Of a stretch of DNA of 64,000 nucleotides, positions 49,266 through 59,995 are shown piece by piece. Under the pieces are notes generated by a model. That model made no database searches. It worked only from the letters and a program-made list of their open reading frames with translations, and was not told where the DNA came from. The stretch is from Cordylochernes scorpioides. Its lineage: Eukaryota > Arthropoda > Arachnida > Pseudoscorpiones > Chernetidae. Where the stretch lies: NCBI GenBank assembly GCA_030710605.1, contig CP092874.1:71638555-71702554 (forward strand), read 5' to 3'. Position 1 is the stretch's first letter. Each line of letters opens with the position of its first letter. A program made the translations under genes and the position numbers.

Positions 49266-49740
49266 GATATCAATGACCATGGAGATGTCTGCAAATGTGA
49301 AATGATACTTTTATGACTTTAAACATCAAACACAAGGTGATAAGACCAAATCTAAGTAAATACTGGACGTTTCGGTTAACACCATTGTTACCATCTTCAG
49401 ACAAAAGTACTGAAGATGGTAACAACGCTGTTACCGAAACATCACACACTTTATTTATTTAGATATGTTCTTATTACCTTGTGTTTATAATCTATAATCC
49501 AAATTGTGCCTTATCGACCATAAACATCAATATTTTGTTTGAAATAGAAACCTATATCAAACAACTTTTCATTTGGTCAAGCCTTATGTTCATATTGGAT
49601 CACTTTGTATCCATTTTTCTCTTTGATTTTCAATGAATACTTTTTCAGCCAAATTAATTTGGTCTCCTCTTCTAAGGAAGGTAGGCCATTGATGTCTATA
49701 CTTTTCTGATAACCTAATAAAACCACATAGAGTAGTATTT
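49266..49740. repeat. Duplicated segment, copy 2 (with PAL insertion)
   Basis: Parallel to 45973-46470, from GATATCAATGACCATGGAGA to TAATAAAACCACATAGAGTA. Confidence 0.8.
49330..49515. repeat. PAL copy 6
   Basis: Flanked by GACTTTAAACATCAA and GACCATAAACATCAA. Plus arm CTGAAGA, GGTAACA-ACGC-TGTTACC, GAAACATC near 49403-49443: core intact, but with A instead of G after GAAAC. The left-arm hairpin is altered (GGTTAACACCATTGTTACC). Confidence 0.85.
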
Positions 49741-49965
49741 AAAAATAAATAAACAGTATCCCATGAAAGATCGCCCAAAAAAATAATGCCAGCTCCCAGT
49801 CAAAGAGGTGATCTCTCATCAGAGATTCTGTCAGGTCATGAAAAGTTATGATTCATTCTTTAAACCCAAGCATAGTAAGTGTTCTACTTTATCATTTAAA
49901 TAATCTACATAAGTTTAATAAGTAAATTTTATATCAAAAACACTTCCTGGTTTTTGCACTTCTTC

Positions 49966-50296
49966 TTACTTATCTCCACTCAATCATATTAGAGTATCAA
50001 GTTGTGACCCTTGATGGTGTCTGTTTGACAACCATCATGACTAGATAAAGTAGAATGCATCTGCCTTTTTCATTAAGACTGGGAGCACTACTCAGTGGCA
50101 GGCCACTGACTTAGATCCAAAAGAAATGGTCGCCTCTGACATGAGGAACAGACGCCATGTGCAGCTGCTCCTAACATGGAGTACAAATGCTGCTCATCCT
50201 GTACCCTGGATCAGGAGCCCCCAGGTTTTTTAGTGAGGTTGTTACTGCTCCCCCTCCTCCTTTTTCATCCGGACTTGGGACAGGCAAAGGCGGATT
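49966..50296 (-). repeat. R2 dispersed repeat, copy
   Basis: Same blocks as 47228-47585, with an internal deletion of the GGTACTATCAGC segment. Confidence 0.75.
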
Positions 50297-50439
50297 TTTG
50301 CACTCAATATTTTGAATCAAAGTACGTTTCTCATTATTTTTGGTTCATGACTTCTATTATTCTATCATCTATTTGAAATCTATTTAAAAAGTGTTTTTCT
50401 CCATTTCTAATTCTAAGAATAATATTTTAGGGTTCTTAA

Positions 50440-50612
50440 AAAACCTTCTTCTTATCTGCTATCTTGTTTACACATCTGATAACAGTAATTATTTAAAACA
50501 TGCTGTGATTTTTTTTCTCATTCAGTACTCTTGTCTGGTGATTGTAAAAACGCTGTTGCAGAAATGCCACACACCATTTATTATTTGGTCTTATTGCCTT
50601 GTATCTATCATA
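50440..50612. repeat. PAL copy 7, degenerate right arm
   Basis: AACAGTAATTATTTAAAACA, TCATTCAGTACTCTTGTCTG, ACGCTGTTGCAGAAATGCCA, TTTGGTCTTATTGCCTTG: the right half with a decayed ribozyme-like core. Confidence 0.7.
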
Positions 50613-50708
50613 AATATTAACAAACTTGGGCTTTTTGTTAGCAAGTCAATATTACATTTTGTTTAGCCATGTCAATAGTTTATTATCACCCTACCATATG
50701 TGAATTTC

Positions 50709-51020
50709 TCTTCTTCTTTCTTATCTCCACTCAATCATATTAGGGTGTCAAGCTTTTAAAGCTTGAGACTTTTGATGATGTCTGCCGGGGAAGAGTAAAG
50801 CTCATCAATGGATGAGTCAATACAGTCAAAAATGTGTTATGGGGTTGCAGGTTGAGAATTGCACTTAGTACATAGTGGGAAAACCTTGCAACCATATGTG
50901 AATTTCTGCTTTTCACATATATAGACATGTGGTACACTTACAGTAAAAGCAGTCGCCTACTTCTACCCACCATGATTATCATGGCCTGTATCACATGTAC
51001 TAGGGATAAGGAAAAAAAAA
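50709..51020. repeat. R2 partial copy followed by a SINE tail
   Basis: 50709-50895 (minus) carries the R2 end block to GGGAAAACCTTGCAACC. 50902-51020 (plus) is the SINE 3' part from CTTTTCACATATATAGACAT to CTAGGGATAAGG plus A-run. Confidence 0.7.
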
Positions 51021-51158
51021 AAGTGAATTTAAATTGAAGGCATTTTGCAGCTTCATACTCTCTTCCTTACTGAACAAAGAAAAAGGGAAAATTTCTCATC
51101 AGCATCGAATCTTTCCCAACATGAAGATTTAAAAATGTCCCCATCTGGTGTGGTGTAG

Positions 51159-51283
51159 ATCCCCAGCAAGTGCTGAAGTGGTGTCTGGGCACCATGGACT
51201 ATGGAGCGGAATACGGCTCAGTGTCAGCTCTAGCCTTCAACTCAGACTGCTCTCGGCTTCTGGCTGGCCATGACAAGGGTCAT
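51159..51283 (+). CDS. VPS8: VPS8 exon c
   Basis: Acceptor TGGTGTAG, donor GTAAGT. Completes a split codon, then PQQVLKWCLGTMDYGAEYGS, then VSALAFNSDCSRLLAGHDKG and H. This is one of the best conserved VPS8 stretches. Phase 0 at the end. Confidence 0.92.
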
Positions 51284-51291
51284 GTAAGTTA

Positions 51292-51725
51292 CCTATATAG
51301 CTAGCTTGATTCCATCCAATCACAACACCCTTGGCAGAGCTGATTGCTATAGGGCATATCCCCAGGTGGTGGATAGGGGAATGACCTTCAGATATGAAGG
51401 CCAGCTGTGAAACAAGCAGAATAACTCTGACAAATAAGCAGTCACGGACCAACAGCAGCATTGTTAGAAGAGGACCTCTTTTAAAAATCCTGAGTTCAAC
51501 TGACCCGGTTGATAGACCTCAGCAAGGGTCCCACTCCAGGGATATAGAGGAGCTGTGTCTGTACTCATGTTAGAGTCAGCAGCAAAGGCTTCCATGTTAG
51601 GAACGGTCTCAAACTACAGGCAAAGTCAGACTTTCACCAAAGTGTGCCTGGATCATGGTGCCATGATCAATGAAAACTGCACCCCATTTCATGGAATTGA
51701 CAAGACTGAACACAACACCACCTCT
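51292..51725 (-). repeat. R3 dispersed repeat, copy 2 (inverted)
   Basis: Reverse-oriented relative of 48050-48560 (GACCAACAGCAGCATTGTTA, CTGACCCGGTTGATAGACCT, ACTTTCACCAAAGTGTGCCT). Confidence 0.65.
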
Positions 51726-52204
51726 ATATGTTAACATTACTTGATGAGATGCACTTTAGAGAATAAAGCTTCAGCGAGGCCAGCATGAACTTGAATATAT
51801 TAAAAATATTTATATTTGAAACAAAATATGCTACATGGATTTCAAAATATAGATATATATTAAAACTAAAGAAAGCATATCCTGACCAAGAGCACATGTG
51901 CTTTACAGAAGGCAGAGCGCCATCTGGTGGAGCAGAAATCAACTTAACATTGATTTAGCCTGTTCCCTGATATTTGGCCAACCCAATTTCTTGATAAATC
52001 AAGAAAAGCCATCTACGAACGCGTTTTGTGCTGTTGGCGCTTGTCAGCCTGAAGTAGATATATATTATAAAAATAATTTTGAGATAGAGTTATTACTTAC
52101 TGATTGTTATAGAGAATTGAACATTTGCTTGAGTTTGTTATACATGAGTATTCTTGTTAGATTCCTATTTATTTTTATTAAATTAACCGAAATAAGATAA
52201 ATCA

Positions 52205-52634
52205 ACACAAGGTAATAAAACCAAATCCAAATAAATAAATAGTGTGTGACGTTTCGGTAACAGTGTTGTTACCATCTTCAGACAAAAGTACTGAATGAGA
52301 AATTTTACCACATCATGTTTTAAATAGTTACTGTTATCAAGTGTATAAACAATTTGGCAGATATAACAGTAACTATTTAAAACATGCTGTGGTAAAATTT
52401 CTCATTTAGTACTTTTGTCTTGAAGATGGTAACAGCGTTGTTACCGAAACATCACACACTATTGGGTACTGTAAGCATACCACAATGGTTGTAGACAATT
52501 TAAACTGTTAGACCACCATTGTTTTGATATTAAGTATCATCTGAGCCGAACAAAACACCAGCATTTAATCTGGAGTTAGATGACCTACCATTTTCTAACA
52601 AATATTGGTCTTATTACCTTGTGTTTATAATCTA
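52205..52634. repeat. PAL copy 8, long form, broken by a Helitron (continues 52960-52978)
   Basis: ACACAAGGTAATAAAACC at the left; both central tracts present (CACATCATGTTTTAAATAG, AACATGCTGTGGTAAAATTT); plus arm CTTGAAGATGGTAACAGCG, GTTACCGAAACATC. An extra unrelated block of about 130 bp (52464-52595) interrupts the right arm. The Helitron sits in TATAATCTA|TAATCC. Confidence 0.85.
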
Positions 52635-52959
52635 CTAGCCGAATGACCCGGGCAAAGCCCGGGTTTTACCCGATTAAAGGCTTTTATTCAAATACTATTT
52701 GTTACAATTATAAATTGCCGCCGTGGATGTCATTCTTGTATAATATATAAATGAGTTTTAAAAATTGTAAAAAAAAAAAAAATGCATCGGCCGGGAATCG
52801 AACCCGGGCCGCCCGCGTGGCAGGCGAGCATTCTACCACTGAACCACCGATGGTTATGAGAAATGGCCATATTTGGGTATTTATTCCATTCACAAAGCAA
52901 AGGGTGACAGAATTGATTAAGAAAGAATTGATTATGACGCTGATAACTGTATATATTAA
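52635..52959 (-). mobile_element. Short Helitron, family A, carrying tRNA-Gly
   Basis: On the minus strand it ends in a GC hairpin (CCCGGGC-TTT-GCCCGGG), then TCATTCGGCTAG; CTAG next to a hairpin is the Helitron 3' signature. It starts TTAATATATACAGTTATCAG. Inserted between A (52634) and T (52960) of PAL without target duplication, as Helitrons do. The ends match 4028-4378 and 63685-64000, but the middle is replaced by a tRNA gene. Confidence 0.75.
52783..52853 (-). tRNA. tRNA-Gly (anticodon GCC)
   Basis: 71-nt cloverleaf. Acceptor stem CATCGG/CCGATG plus a mismatched first pair (C1 where G is usual); D arm GTGGTTCAGTGGTAGAATGC; anticodon loop CTGCCAC with GCC; T arm CCGGG-TTCGATT-CCCGG. A and B boxes are intact, and a long T-run directly follows on the minus strand as a pol III terminator. 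Discriminator A. It may be active; the position-1 mismatch could impair processing. Confidence 0.88.
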
Positions 52960-53040
52960 TAATCCAAATTGTGCTTCATCCTTTTAAATATTATCTGTGA
53001 ACAAACAAAATAGAACCATAATGAGGAGTTGTGTGATCAG

Positions 53041-53195
53041 ATCAACATGTGGGACATCACCAGTGGCAAACTGCTCCGCTCCATCTCTGATGCCCACCCC
53101 AGTAACACAGCCATCCTCCACATCAAGTTTACCGATGAGTTCAACCTGGCCATCTGCTCAGACAGCGGGGGATCTGTTTTTGAGCTCAATTTCAA
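53041..53195 (+). CDS. VPS8: VPS8 exon d
   Basis: Acceptor GTGTGATCAG, donor GTAATT. Encodes INMWDITSGKLLRSISDAHP, then NTAILHIKFTDEFNLAIC and SDSGGSVFELNF, ending with two bases of a Lys codon. Very strong VPS8 match. Confidence 0.93.
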
Positions 53196-53257
53196 GTAAT
53201 TTTAACTTTATTTATAGTGGGAAATGCCAAAATTTCTAAACAAGATTCGAAACAAGC

Positions 53258-53720
53258 CATACCACTGTTATATTGCATTTTTCGATCTTCCTTTCATAGT
53301 GATACTGATGCTAGATTCTTAGCATATTATATAGAGTTAAACCTGTCTATAGCGCCCCCTCTAAATAGCACCTTCCTCTCTATAGCGCCCGATTTTAAAC
53401 ATTAAAATGCAAACATTTTACATTAAAAGTGACCAGTCTATAGCACCCCCTCTCTATAGCACCCTCATTTGATGAGTCCCAAGAGGGGGCGCTATAGACA
53501 GGTTTAACTGTATTTATAATTATATGTAATTCTGCTGTTCTCGAAGCTTATGTCTATAGTTCATCTAAAATTTCCATTCCAAGAGTCTAGCATCAGTATC
53601 ACTATAAAAGGAAGATTGAAAAATGCAATGGGATGGTAGATTAAACTGGCGAAACCACTGGGAGGGTTCACCACTGATTTTCCAGGCCCTCCCATTAATT
53701 TTTTCATTGCAGTAAAGGCA
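53258..53720. repeat. Palindromic element H2, copy 1 (split by a MITE)
   Basis: Left arm CTGTTATATTGCATTTTTCG to ATCAGTATCACTATGAAAGG-type inverse. The right arm (53590-53720) contains TAAACTGGCGAAACC and CACTGATTTTCCAGG, a damaged version of the permuted hammerhead-like core in copy 2. Confidence 0.75.
53334..53510. mobile_element. Pogo-type MITE, copy 2
   Basis: GAGTTAAACCTGTCTATAGC to its inverse; TA flanks (53332-53333, 53511-53512). The first base is mutated. Confidence 0.85.
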
Positions 53721-54067
53721 CTAATTTGTTTAATTTTTAATTATCATACATATTCGATTGTAGATTCCAATTTTTATAACAGATGGCACGCTAATGCATC
53801 ATAATAGGCTAAGTCAATAATATTGTAGATCTCTAGTACAATTCTGCCTCCGAGTTCCTCTTTCAAATGTTTAAATTCACAGCTTGATGCTCAATGTATA
53901 AGCCTAGTTATGTATTGATCAAATGTTCTGATAAAAATTCTGATCAAATTTGTTAAAATGAAACTTTTCATATATAATTGTTTTTGGTCTGATTTGCTTA
54001 TTTAATGCCTCTATTATTAATGTTAAATTTATTTTTTTCTTCATCTATTAAATATATTTTGATTATA

Positions 54068-54242
54068 CAGTTAAACCTGTCTATAGCGCCCCCTTTCGGG
54101 ACTCACCAAAATAGGGTGCTATAGAGAGGGGGTGCTATAGACAGGTCACTTTTAATGTAAAATGTTCACATTTTAATGTTTAAAATCGGGCACTATAGAG
54201 AGGAAGGCTATTTAGAGGGGGCGCTATAGACAGGTTTAACTG
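54068..54242. mobile_element. Pogo-type MITE, copy 3
   Basis: CAGTTAAACCTGTCTATAGC to its inverse, TA flanks (54066-54067, 54243-54244). Confidence 0.88.
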
Positions 54243-54261
54243 TATATATGAAATCTATAAT

Positions 54262-55062
54262 AAATAAATTTAGTGGCAATGTATTTCTTTTCAATAATTT
54301 CATCAAATATTTTCTTTACAGGACCTTACTGCACTGATATAAGTTATTGAATGAGAGGTCTTGGCTGTATGTACCGCTACAGACCTATAAGCTTATGTCC
54401 ATAGGTTCACTAAACACCTCTAAGCTGCCTTCCATAGAAAATGCAGGGTATATCCCAAACCAATCCAATACAATAGTAGAGTGATCTAGGGAGAGCCAAT
54501 TCCTCTCATTCAATAACTTTTATAACTCTGCCTTTGCCGGTCCCAAGCCTGGATGAAAAAGGAGGAGGGGGAGCAGTAACAAGCTCACTAAAAAACCTGG
54601 GCTCAGCTGGCCCGGCTGATAGTACCCTGTAAGGGCTCCTAATCCAGGGATACAGGATGAGCAGCGTTTGTACTCCATGTTAGGAGAGGCTGCACATGGC
54701 GTCTGTTCCTCATGTCAGAGGCGCCATTTCTTTCGGAGCTAAGTCGGCCTGCCGCTGAGTAGTGCTCCCAGTCTTAATGACAAAGGCTTTCTACTTCACA
54801 CAGTCATGATGGTTGTCAAATCTCCCCACTATGCTGCATCGGCAGTCGCGCAGTTGTATTGGCTCATCCATTGATGAGCTCTACTCATCCCCGGCAGACA
54901 CCATCAAAAGTCTCAAGCTTTACAAGCTTCTTACCCTAATATGATTGAGTGGAGATAAAAAAGAAGAAGAATAACTTATATCAGTGCACTAAGGTCTGTA
55001 GAAATAATATTTGATGATATTATTGAAAAGAAACACATTGCCAGTAAATTTATTTGATACTT
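54262..55062. repeat. Inverted repeat enclosing an R2 copy
   Basis: About 90-bp arms (54262-54350: GGCAATGTATTTCTTTTCAA, TGCACTGATATAAGTTATT; inverse at 54970-55062) with R2 between them (54526-54966). Confidence 0.7.
54526..54966 (+). repeat. R2 dispersed repeat, long copy
   Basis: Contains all R2 blocks and the terminal GATTGAGTGGAGATAAAAAA. Confidence 0.8.
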
Positions 55063-55328
55063 TATTTTATTTCAACTTAAAGCGCTATGTCCCACTAGGG
55101 ACACTTGCACTTTAAAGATAAACAAATTTTGAAAGAAAAAAAAAAAGAAAGATATTTGAAATATTTACAAGAATTGGTATGCAAGTTAGATGAAAAGAGA
55201 AAAAATATCAACACAAATTGAAATATGAACAAATGGTTGTGTGGTATGCAAATTTAGTTAAATAAATTAAATGAGTTTAATTCATTTGTTACAAATTTTA
55301 TCAATAGAGGGCAATTGAATTTATAAAT

Positions 55329-55504
55329 AGTTAAACCTGTCTATAGCGCCCCCTCTTGGGACTCACCAAAATAGGGTGCTATAGAGAGGGGGTGCTATAG
55401 ACAGGTCACATTTAATGTAAATTGCATCGTACTACGTATTTAAAATCAGGTGCTATAGAGAGGGAGTCACTATTCAGAGGGGGCGCTATAGACAGGTTTA
55501 ACTG
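55329..55504. mobile_element. Pogo-type MITE, copy 4
   Basis: AGTTAAACCTGTCTATAGCG to its inverse ending GGTTTAACTG; the left terminal C is lost. Confidence 0.85.
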
Positions 55505-55621
55505 TATATGAAATCCTTTGTTCCCTAAAATGGATAAGAATATGGCTATCTCAACTTTTTCTGGCTTTTTTTCTAATTCTGTGGCTATCAAAAGTTTTAC
55601 CTCATGTAATAAATAATTCAA

Positions 55622-55932
55622 TGGTGGAAAAATGGTCTAAACCGTTGGTTTTTGAACGCTACGACCCGGGTTCGATTCCCACATTAGGCACTTTTTTTTC
55701 TGGTTAAAAAAAAAAAAAAATGCTCATATGGCCCCCGATTCTTGCAAAATTCCAACCCCACCAGCGAGTGCAAGTAATTAAAATGGGGCTCTGGCACATT
55801 TATAATTGCAAAGTCAAACTTCTTTTCACATGTGTAGACATGTGGTGCGCTTAAAGTAAAAGCAGTCGCTAACTACCCTCCATGATTATCATGGCCTGTA
55901 CCACGTGTACTAGGGATAAGCAAAAAAAAATT
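55622..55932 (+). repeat. tRNA-derived SINE, copy
   Basis: Degraded head, B box CGGGTTCGATTCCC, A-rich linker, body and tail CTAGGGATAAGC plus A-run. Confidence 0.85.
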
Positions 55933-56159
55933 TAAAAAAAACAAGTTGAGTTTGACTTTTGTCTGTGGTTATATGGACAAAGATTGTTCATTTTGATCTG
56001 TAGGTAGTCATAACTTGCAGCTCTATAAAATGACCTTTCTGACCCATATAGTAATCTATAGGAAGGATCTTCTTTCAAATTTTGTGTTAGGTGTACCAAA
56101 ATAGCATATCGTAAAGCTAGAGACTGCCTGGCCGGCATTCATAGTTCTTCAAATATAAG

Positions 56160-56290
56160 ACACTTCGACCAGTAAATATTTTTATTACCTCAACATTTCG
56201 ACAAAAATTTTTCTGTTCTCAAAAAGATTTTTGTTGAAACGTCGAGGTAATAAAAATATTTATACTAGCTGAGGTATCTTTAATTATCAG
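56160..56290. repeat. Palindrome with GAAACGTCGAGG arm
   Basis: TTATTACCTCAACATTTCG and its inverse CGTCGAGGTAATAA, joined by CAAAAA/TTTTTG hairpins. It has the GAAACGTC element of PLE-type hammerheads but no clear CTGANGA. Confidence 0.6.
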
Positions 56291-56473
56291 AACAAAATAA
56301 CATAGTCTTTTGTTTACATATTTTGGCTTCTAGGGATCTACCAGGACTAATTCCATGTAAGAATCCTTTTATCTGTCAATGGCACTCTGAGTAGCTTTCT
56401 TCATGTTCACATTCCAAAATATTTGTTTTATTCTATTCTGAGATTCCGGTTCTTACATCCATAAGTGCCTTTC

Positions 56474-56822
56474 TTCGCCTTTGCCGGTCCCAAGCCCAGA
56501 TGAAAAAGGAGGAGGGGGAGCAGTAACAAGCTCACTAAAAAACCTGGGCTCAGCTGGCCCGGCTGATAGTACCCTATAAGGGCTCCTAATCCAGGGATAC
56601 AGGATGAGCAGCTTAAAAGTGGCTGCATATGCCATTTGTTCCTCCTGTCAGAGGCAGCCATTTCTTTTGGAGCTAAGTCGGTCTGCCACTGAGTAGTGCT
56701 CCCAGTCTTAATGACAAAGGCAGACGCATGCTACTTCACCCAGTCAAGATGGTTGTCAAGTCTCAAGCTCTACAAGCTTGATACCCTAATATGATTGAGT
56801 GGAATTAAGAATGAAGATGAAG
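56474..56822 (+). repeat. R2 dispersed repeat, copy
   Basis: GCCGGTCCCAAGCCCAGATG to ATGATTGAGTGG. Confidence 0.75.
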
Positions 56823-56887
56823 ATAAGTGCCTTTCCAATTCTATTTTTCATCTTCAAAGAAAGGCTTTCATCTTTCATTATCTTGTC

Positions 56888-57101
56888 CATGCTCCAATGA
56901 CCCCTGATTCTTGCAAAAGTCCAACCCCACCAGCGAGTGCAAGTAACTAAACGGGGCTCTGGCACATTTGTAAGTGCAAAGTCAAACTGCTTTTAACATG
57001 TGTAGACATGTGGTGCACTTACAGTAAAAGCAGTCGCCTACTTCTACCCACCATGAATATCATGGCTTGTACCATGTGTACTAGGGATAAGAAAAAAAAA
57101 A
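56888..57101 (+). repeat. SINE, head-less copy
   Basis: From ATGCTCCAATGACCCCTGAT to CTAGGGATAAG plus A-run; the tRNA head is missing. Confidence 0.8.
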
Positions 57102-57372
57102 AAACATTATCTTGTCCGATATCATCATTGCACTCTTGTACAGTGCTATTCTTATTTTTACTGCCTCTAAGCAACCTCAATCATCTCTAATTAGCTTAGC
57201 TATCTAACAAGCTCAACCAAAGTCACACACAAAGGGTGAACCTTGCTATAGATTACCCCAATAGATACAACTTTTGGTTATCCATAGCCATGGGGCATTG
57301 TATTATTACCACAGATTTGAGGATTATTTTAGTTTTACCGTTATATGAGACTGTTTGCTAGATATATATATT

Positions 57373-57684
57373 TTTTGCTTATCCCTAGTACACGTGGTAC
57401 AGGCCATGATAATCATGGTGGGTAGAAGAAGGCGACTGCTTTTACTGTAAGTGTACCACATGTCTACACATGTGAAAAGCAGTTCGACCTTGCACTTACA
57501 AATGTGCCAGAGCCCTGTTTGGTTACTTGCACTCGCTGGTGGGGTTGGACTTTTGCAAGAATCGGGGGCTATTGGAGCATTTTTTTTTTTTTTAAATCAG
57601 AAAAAAAGTGCCCATTGCAGGAATCGAACCCGGATCGTAGCGGTCGAAAGCCAACGGTTTAGACCATCCTTCCACCGACCCCTC
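57373..57684 (-). repeat. tRNA-derived SINE, full-length minus copy
   Basis: TTTTTTGCTTATCCCTAGTA (tail) through GAATCGAACCCGGATC (B box) to TTCCACCGACCCC (head). Confidence 0.85.
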
Positions 57685-57989
57685 ATATATGTATATACCC
57701 CTGGCTTGTGTTAGTAAGGTTGTACTGAACATAGTTTACTTTAATACAAATATTTTTTGACAAGTGTGTTCCAACAATTTTTCAAATTCTATTCATCCTA
57801 TTTGCTTTAACTGGCTATAATTCAATGCATGCCTTAATTCAACATCCCTTCAAGTGTTGACAACAAAATGTCCACTAGCATTGTGTTTTGAATGTTGGGA
57901 TGAATTTATTATAATCTTAACTGACTCTAATTAAACGACTTTAATTCAATCGATAATTCTGATTCTTTGGGAGGTTTAATTGTTGTTGT

Positions 57990-58062
57990 TGTTGTTACTT
58001 ATTTCTCAAGTTGTTTAAACAATCTCCATTAGGTCCCATTGTCTCAGCTTTTCTATTATAGT
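57990..58062 (+). repeat. Short dispersed repeat
   Basis: AACAATCTCCATTAGGTCCC and CTCAGCTTTTCTATTATAGT recur at 63600-63672. Confidence 0.6.
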
Positions 58063-58427
58063 CCTGGGGTTTTCACAGAGGTCTTTTTTGGAGGATTTGA
58101 TACAATTCAATAGATGTTCAGGACTATTGGTTGGAAATCACATTTGAGGCATTTCGGGAATGTTTTGATTTTTCCATTAAATTTGATCATTCTAAGATGT
58201 TCGTAATCTTGAAATCGCCGTTTGTTTTTCCCTAGTAAGGATGTGGAAAGAAGATTCGTTAGGAATGGGAATTTACAGTGGGTAGTTTAATGTGGATTTC
58301 CAGAGAGGGATGTATAATTACAAAAAAGTTAGACTGTAATTGGTAAAGGTTTTAATGAAATTAGAGTACAAAATGTTCATAATAGTATAGGCAAGGATTT
58401 TAGTTCAGAAATATATATAATGGTAAG

Positions 58428-58738
58428 GGGGGTCGGTGGAAGGCTGGTTAAACCTTTTGGTTTTCGACCACTACGACCAGGGTTCGATTCCAGCATTGGA
58501 CACTTTTTCTGTTTAAAAAATAAAAAAAAAATGCTCCAATGGCCCCTGATTCTTGCAAAAGTCCAACCCCACCAGCAAGTGCAAATAACCAAACGGGGCT
58601 CTGGCACATTTGTAAGTGCAAAGTCGAACTGCTTTTCACATGTGTAGACATGTGGTATACTTACAGTAAAAGCAGTCGCTAACTACCCACCATGATTATC
58701 ATGGCCTGTACCACGTGTACTAGGGATAAGCAAAAAAT
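58428..58738 (+). repeat. tRNA-derived SINE, full-length copy
   Basis: GGTCGGTGGAAGGCTGGTTA to CTAGGGATAAGC plus A-run and TA repeat. Confidence 0.87.
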
Positions 58739-58938
58739 ATATATATATATATAATGGTAATGAGTAGTTTGTTCCATGTAGTTTTTTTTCCCTCCAACCC
58801 AAACTGTACTTACTTACTGTTAGGTGAACAGTTGAAAACAAAGGTAAGAAGTTCAAATCCCAAAATATAATCTATATCCCAAATTTTACCTCATTATTAT
58901 TGATTTGTTGGATTGAATACTAAGGTTTGATTGTTCAG

Positions 58939-58989
58939 GCGGACCATGGGAGCCCGGACCTGCGAGAGCCGCTGCATTTTCTCTGGAAG
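58939..58989 (+). CDS. VPS8: VPS8 exon e (51 bp)
   Basis: Acceptor TTGTTCAG, donor GTAAGG. Completes Lys, then RTMGARTCESRCIFSG; ends two bases into a codon. Fits exactly between exons d and f in phase. Confidence 0.92.
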
Positions 58990-59441
58990 GTAAGGGATTG
59001 ATCTAAACTCTTGTGCATGTGGCTAAAATAATGGGAACCTAGTAGCCACCTGTAATATAAACATTTATTTTTGCTTTATGAACAAGATGTTCCTTCTTTG
59101 GTTCATATTCAAAAGTTCTCAGCCCAGAAAGTTTCCTTATTTTTCAACAGGATGCAAACTATCTTCAGACCCTCAGATAAATATGGGTGAGTCAACAATT
59201 CGAGCCGCGTCGCTTATTCCACTGAACACCACCCAACTGCGGAGATGAAGAAGTGGACCATAGACGGTGAAACCTCCCCATGAACTATCGATCCATATGA
59301 TTCTATTGAGGACATCTTCCTGATATCCCAAAATCCATAATGATTAAACCTGATTTAATCCCCACACAGAGTGACAGGTTTTACTCTATTCTGATAGTTG
59401 ACAGAGCTTACTTACCAAAGTCCTAACCAACCTGCTATCAG

Positions 59442-59544
59442 CCGCGGTGAGGTGGTGGCCATAGAACCCCTGCGAGGAACCCAGGAGTTCCCAGATCATC
59501 CTGCATCCTCTACACATCTGGTGGCCCTAGCTACTGTCACCAAG
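59442..59544 (+). CDS. VPS8: VPS8 exon f
   Basis: Acceptor CTGCTATCAG, donor GTACTG. Encodes RGEVVAIEPLRGTQEFPDHP, then ASSTHLVALATVTK; phase 0 end. Confidence 0.9.
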
Positions 59545-59593
59545 GTACTGGCCCTATTTGCTGATGCCATAGGTTGGGTGTTTGCAATTCTTC

Positions 59594-59995
59594 TTTCTTA
59601 TCTCCACTCAATCATATTAGGGTATAACTCCGCCTTTACCGGTCCCAAGCCCGGATGAAAAAGGAGGAGGGGGAGCAGTAACAAGCTCACTAAAAAACCT
59701 GGGCTCAGCTGGCCTGGCTGATAGTACCCTGTAAGGGCTCCTAATCCAGGGATATAGGATGAATAGCGTTTGTACTCCATGTTAGGAGCAGCTGCACATG
59801 GCGTCTGTTCCTCATGTCAGAGGTGGCCATTTCTTTTGGAGCTAAGTCGGCCTGCCACTGAGTAGTGCTCCCAGTCTTAATGACAAAGACAGATGCATAC
59901 TTCTTCACCCAGTCATGATGGTTGTCAAACAGACACCATCAAGGGTCACAAATTGATATCCTAATATGATGAGTGGAGATAAGAAAGAAGATATT
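59594..59995 (+). repeat. R2 copy with terminal inverted repeats
   Basis: Begins CTTATCTCCACTCAATCATA and ends with the inverse (TATGATGAGTGGAGATAAG). This is the only copy where both ends show the inverted terminus, suggesting R2 is a TIR element or a PLE-like palindrome remnant. Confidence 0.65.

Larger units (their letters stand above)
47078..51158 (+). other. VPS8: VPS8 intron with repeats
   Basis: 4.1 kb. Holds R2 and R3 copies, three PAL copies, a tandem duplication with a tRNA-like sequence, the second copy of the 46-kb segment and a SINE tail. No additional exon is recognised. Confidence 0.75.

Noticed and set aside
55660-55690. SINE tRNA-like heads (30.9, 55.6, 57.6, 58.4, 61.1 kb) as tRNA genes
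   Set aside because: They have a B box but no consistent cloverleaf or anticodon arm, and are joined to the same SINE body.
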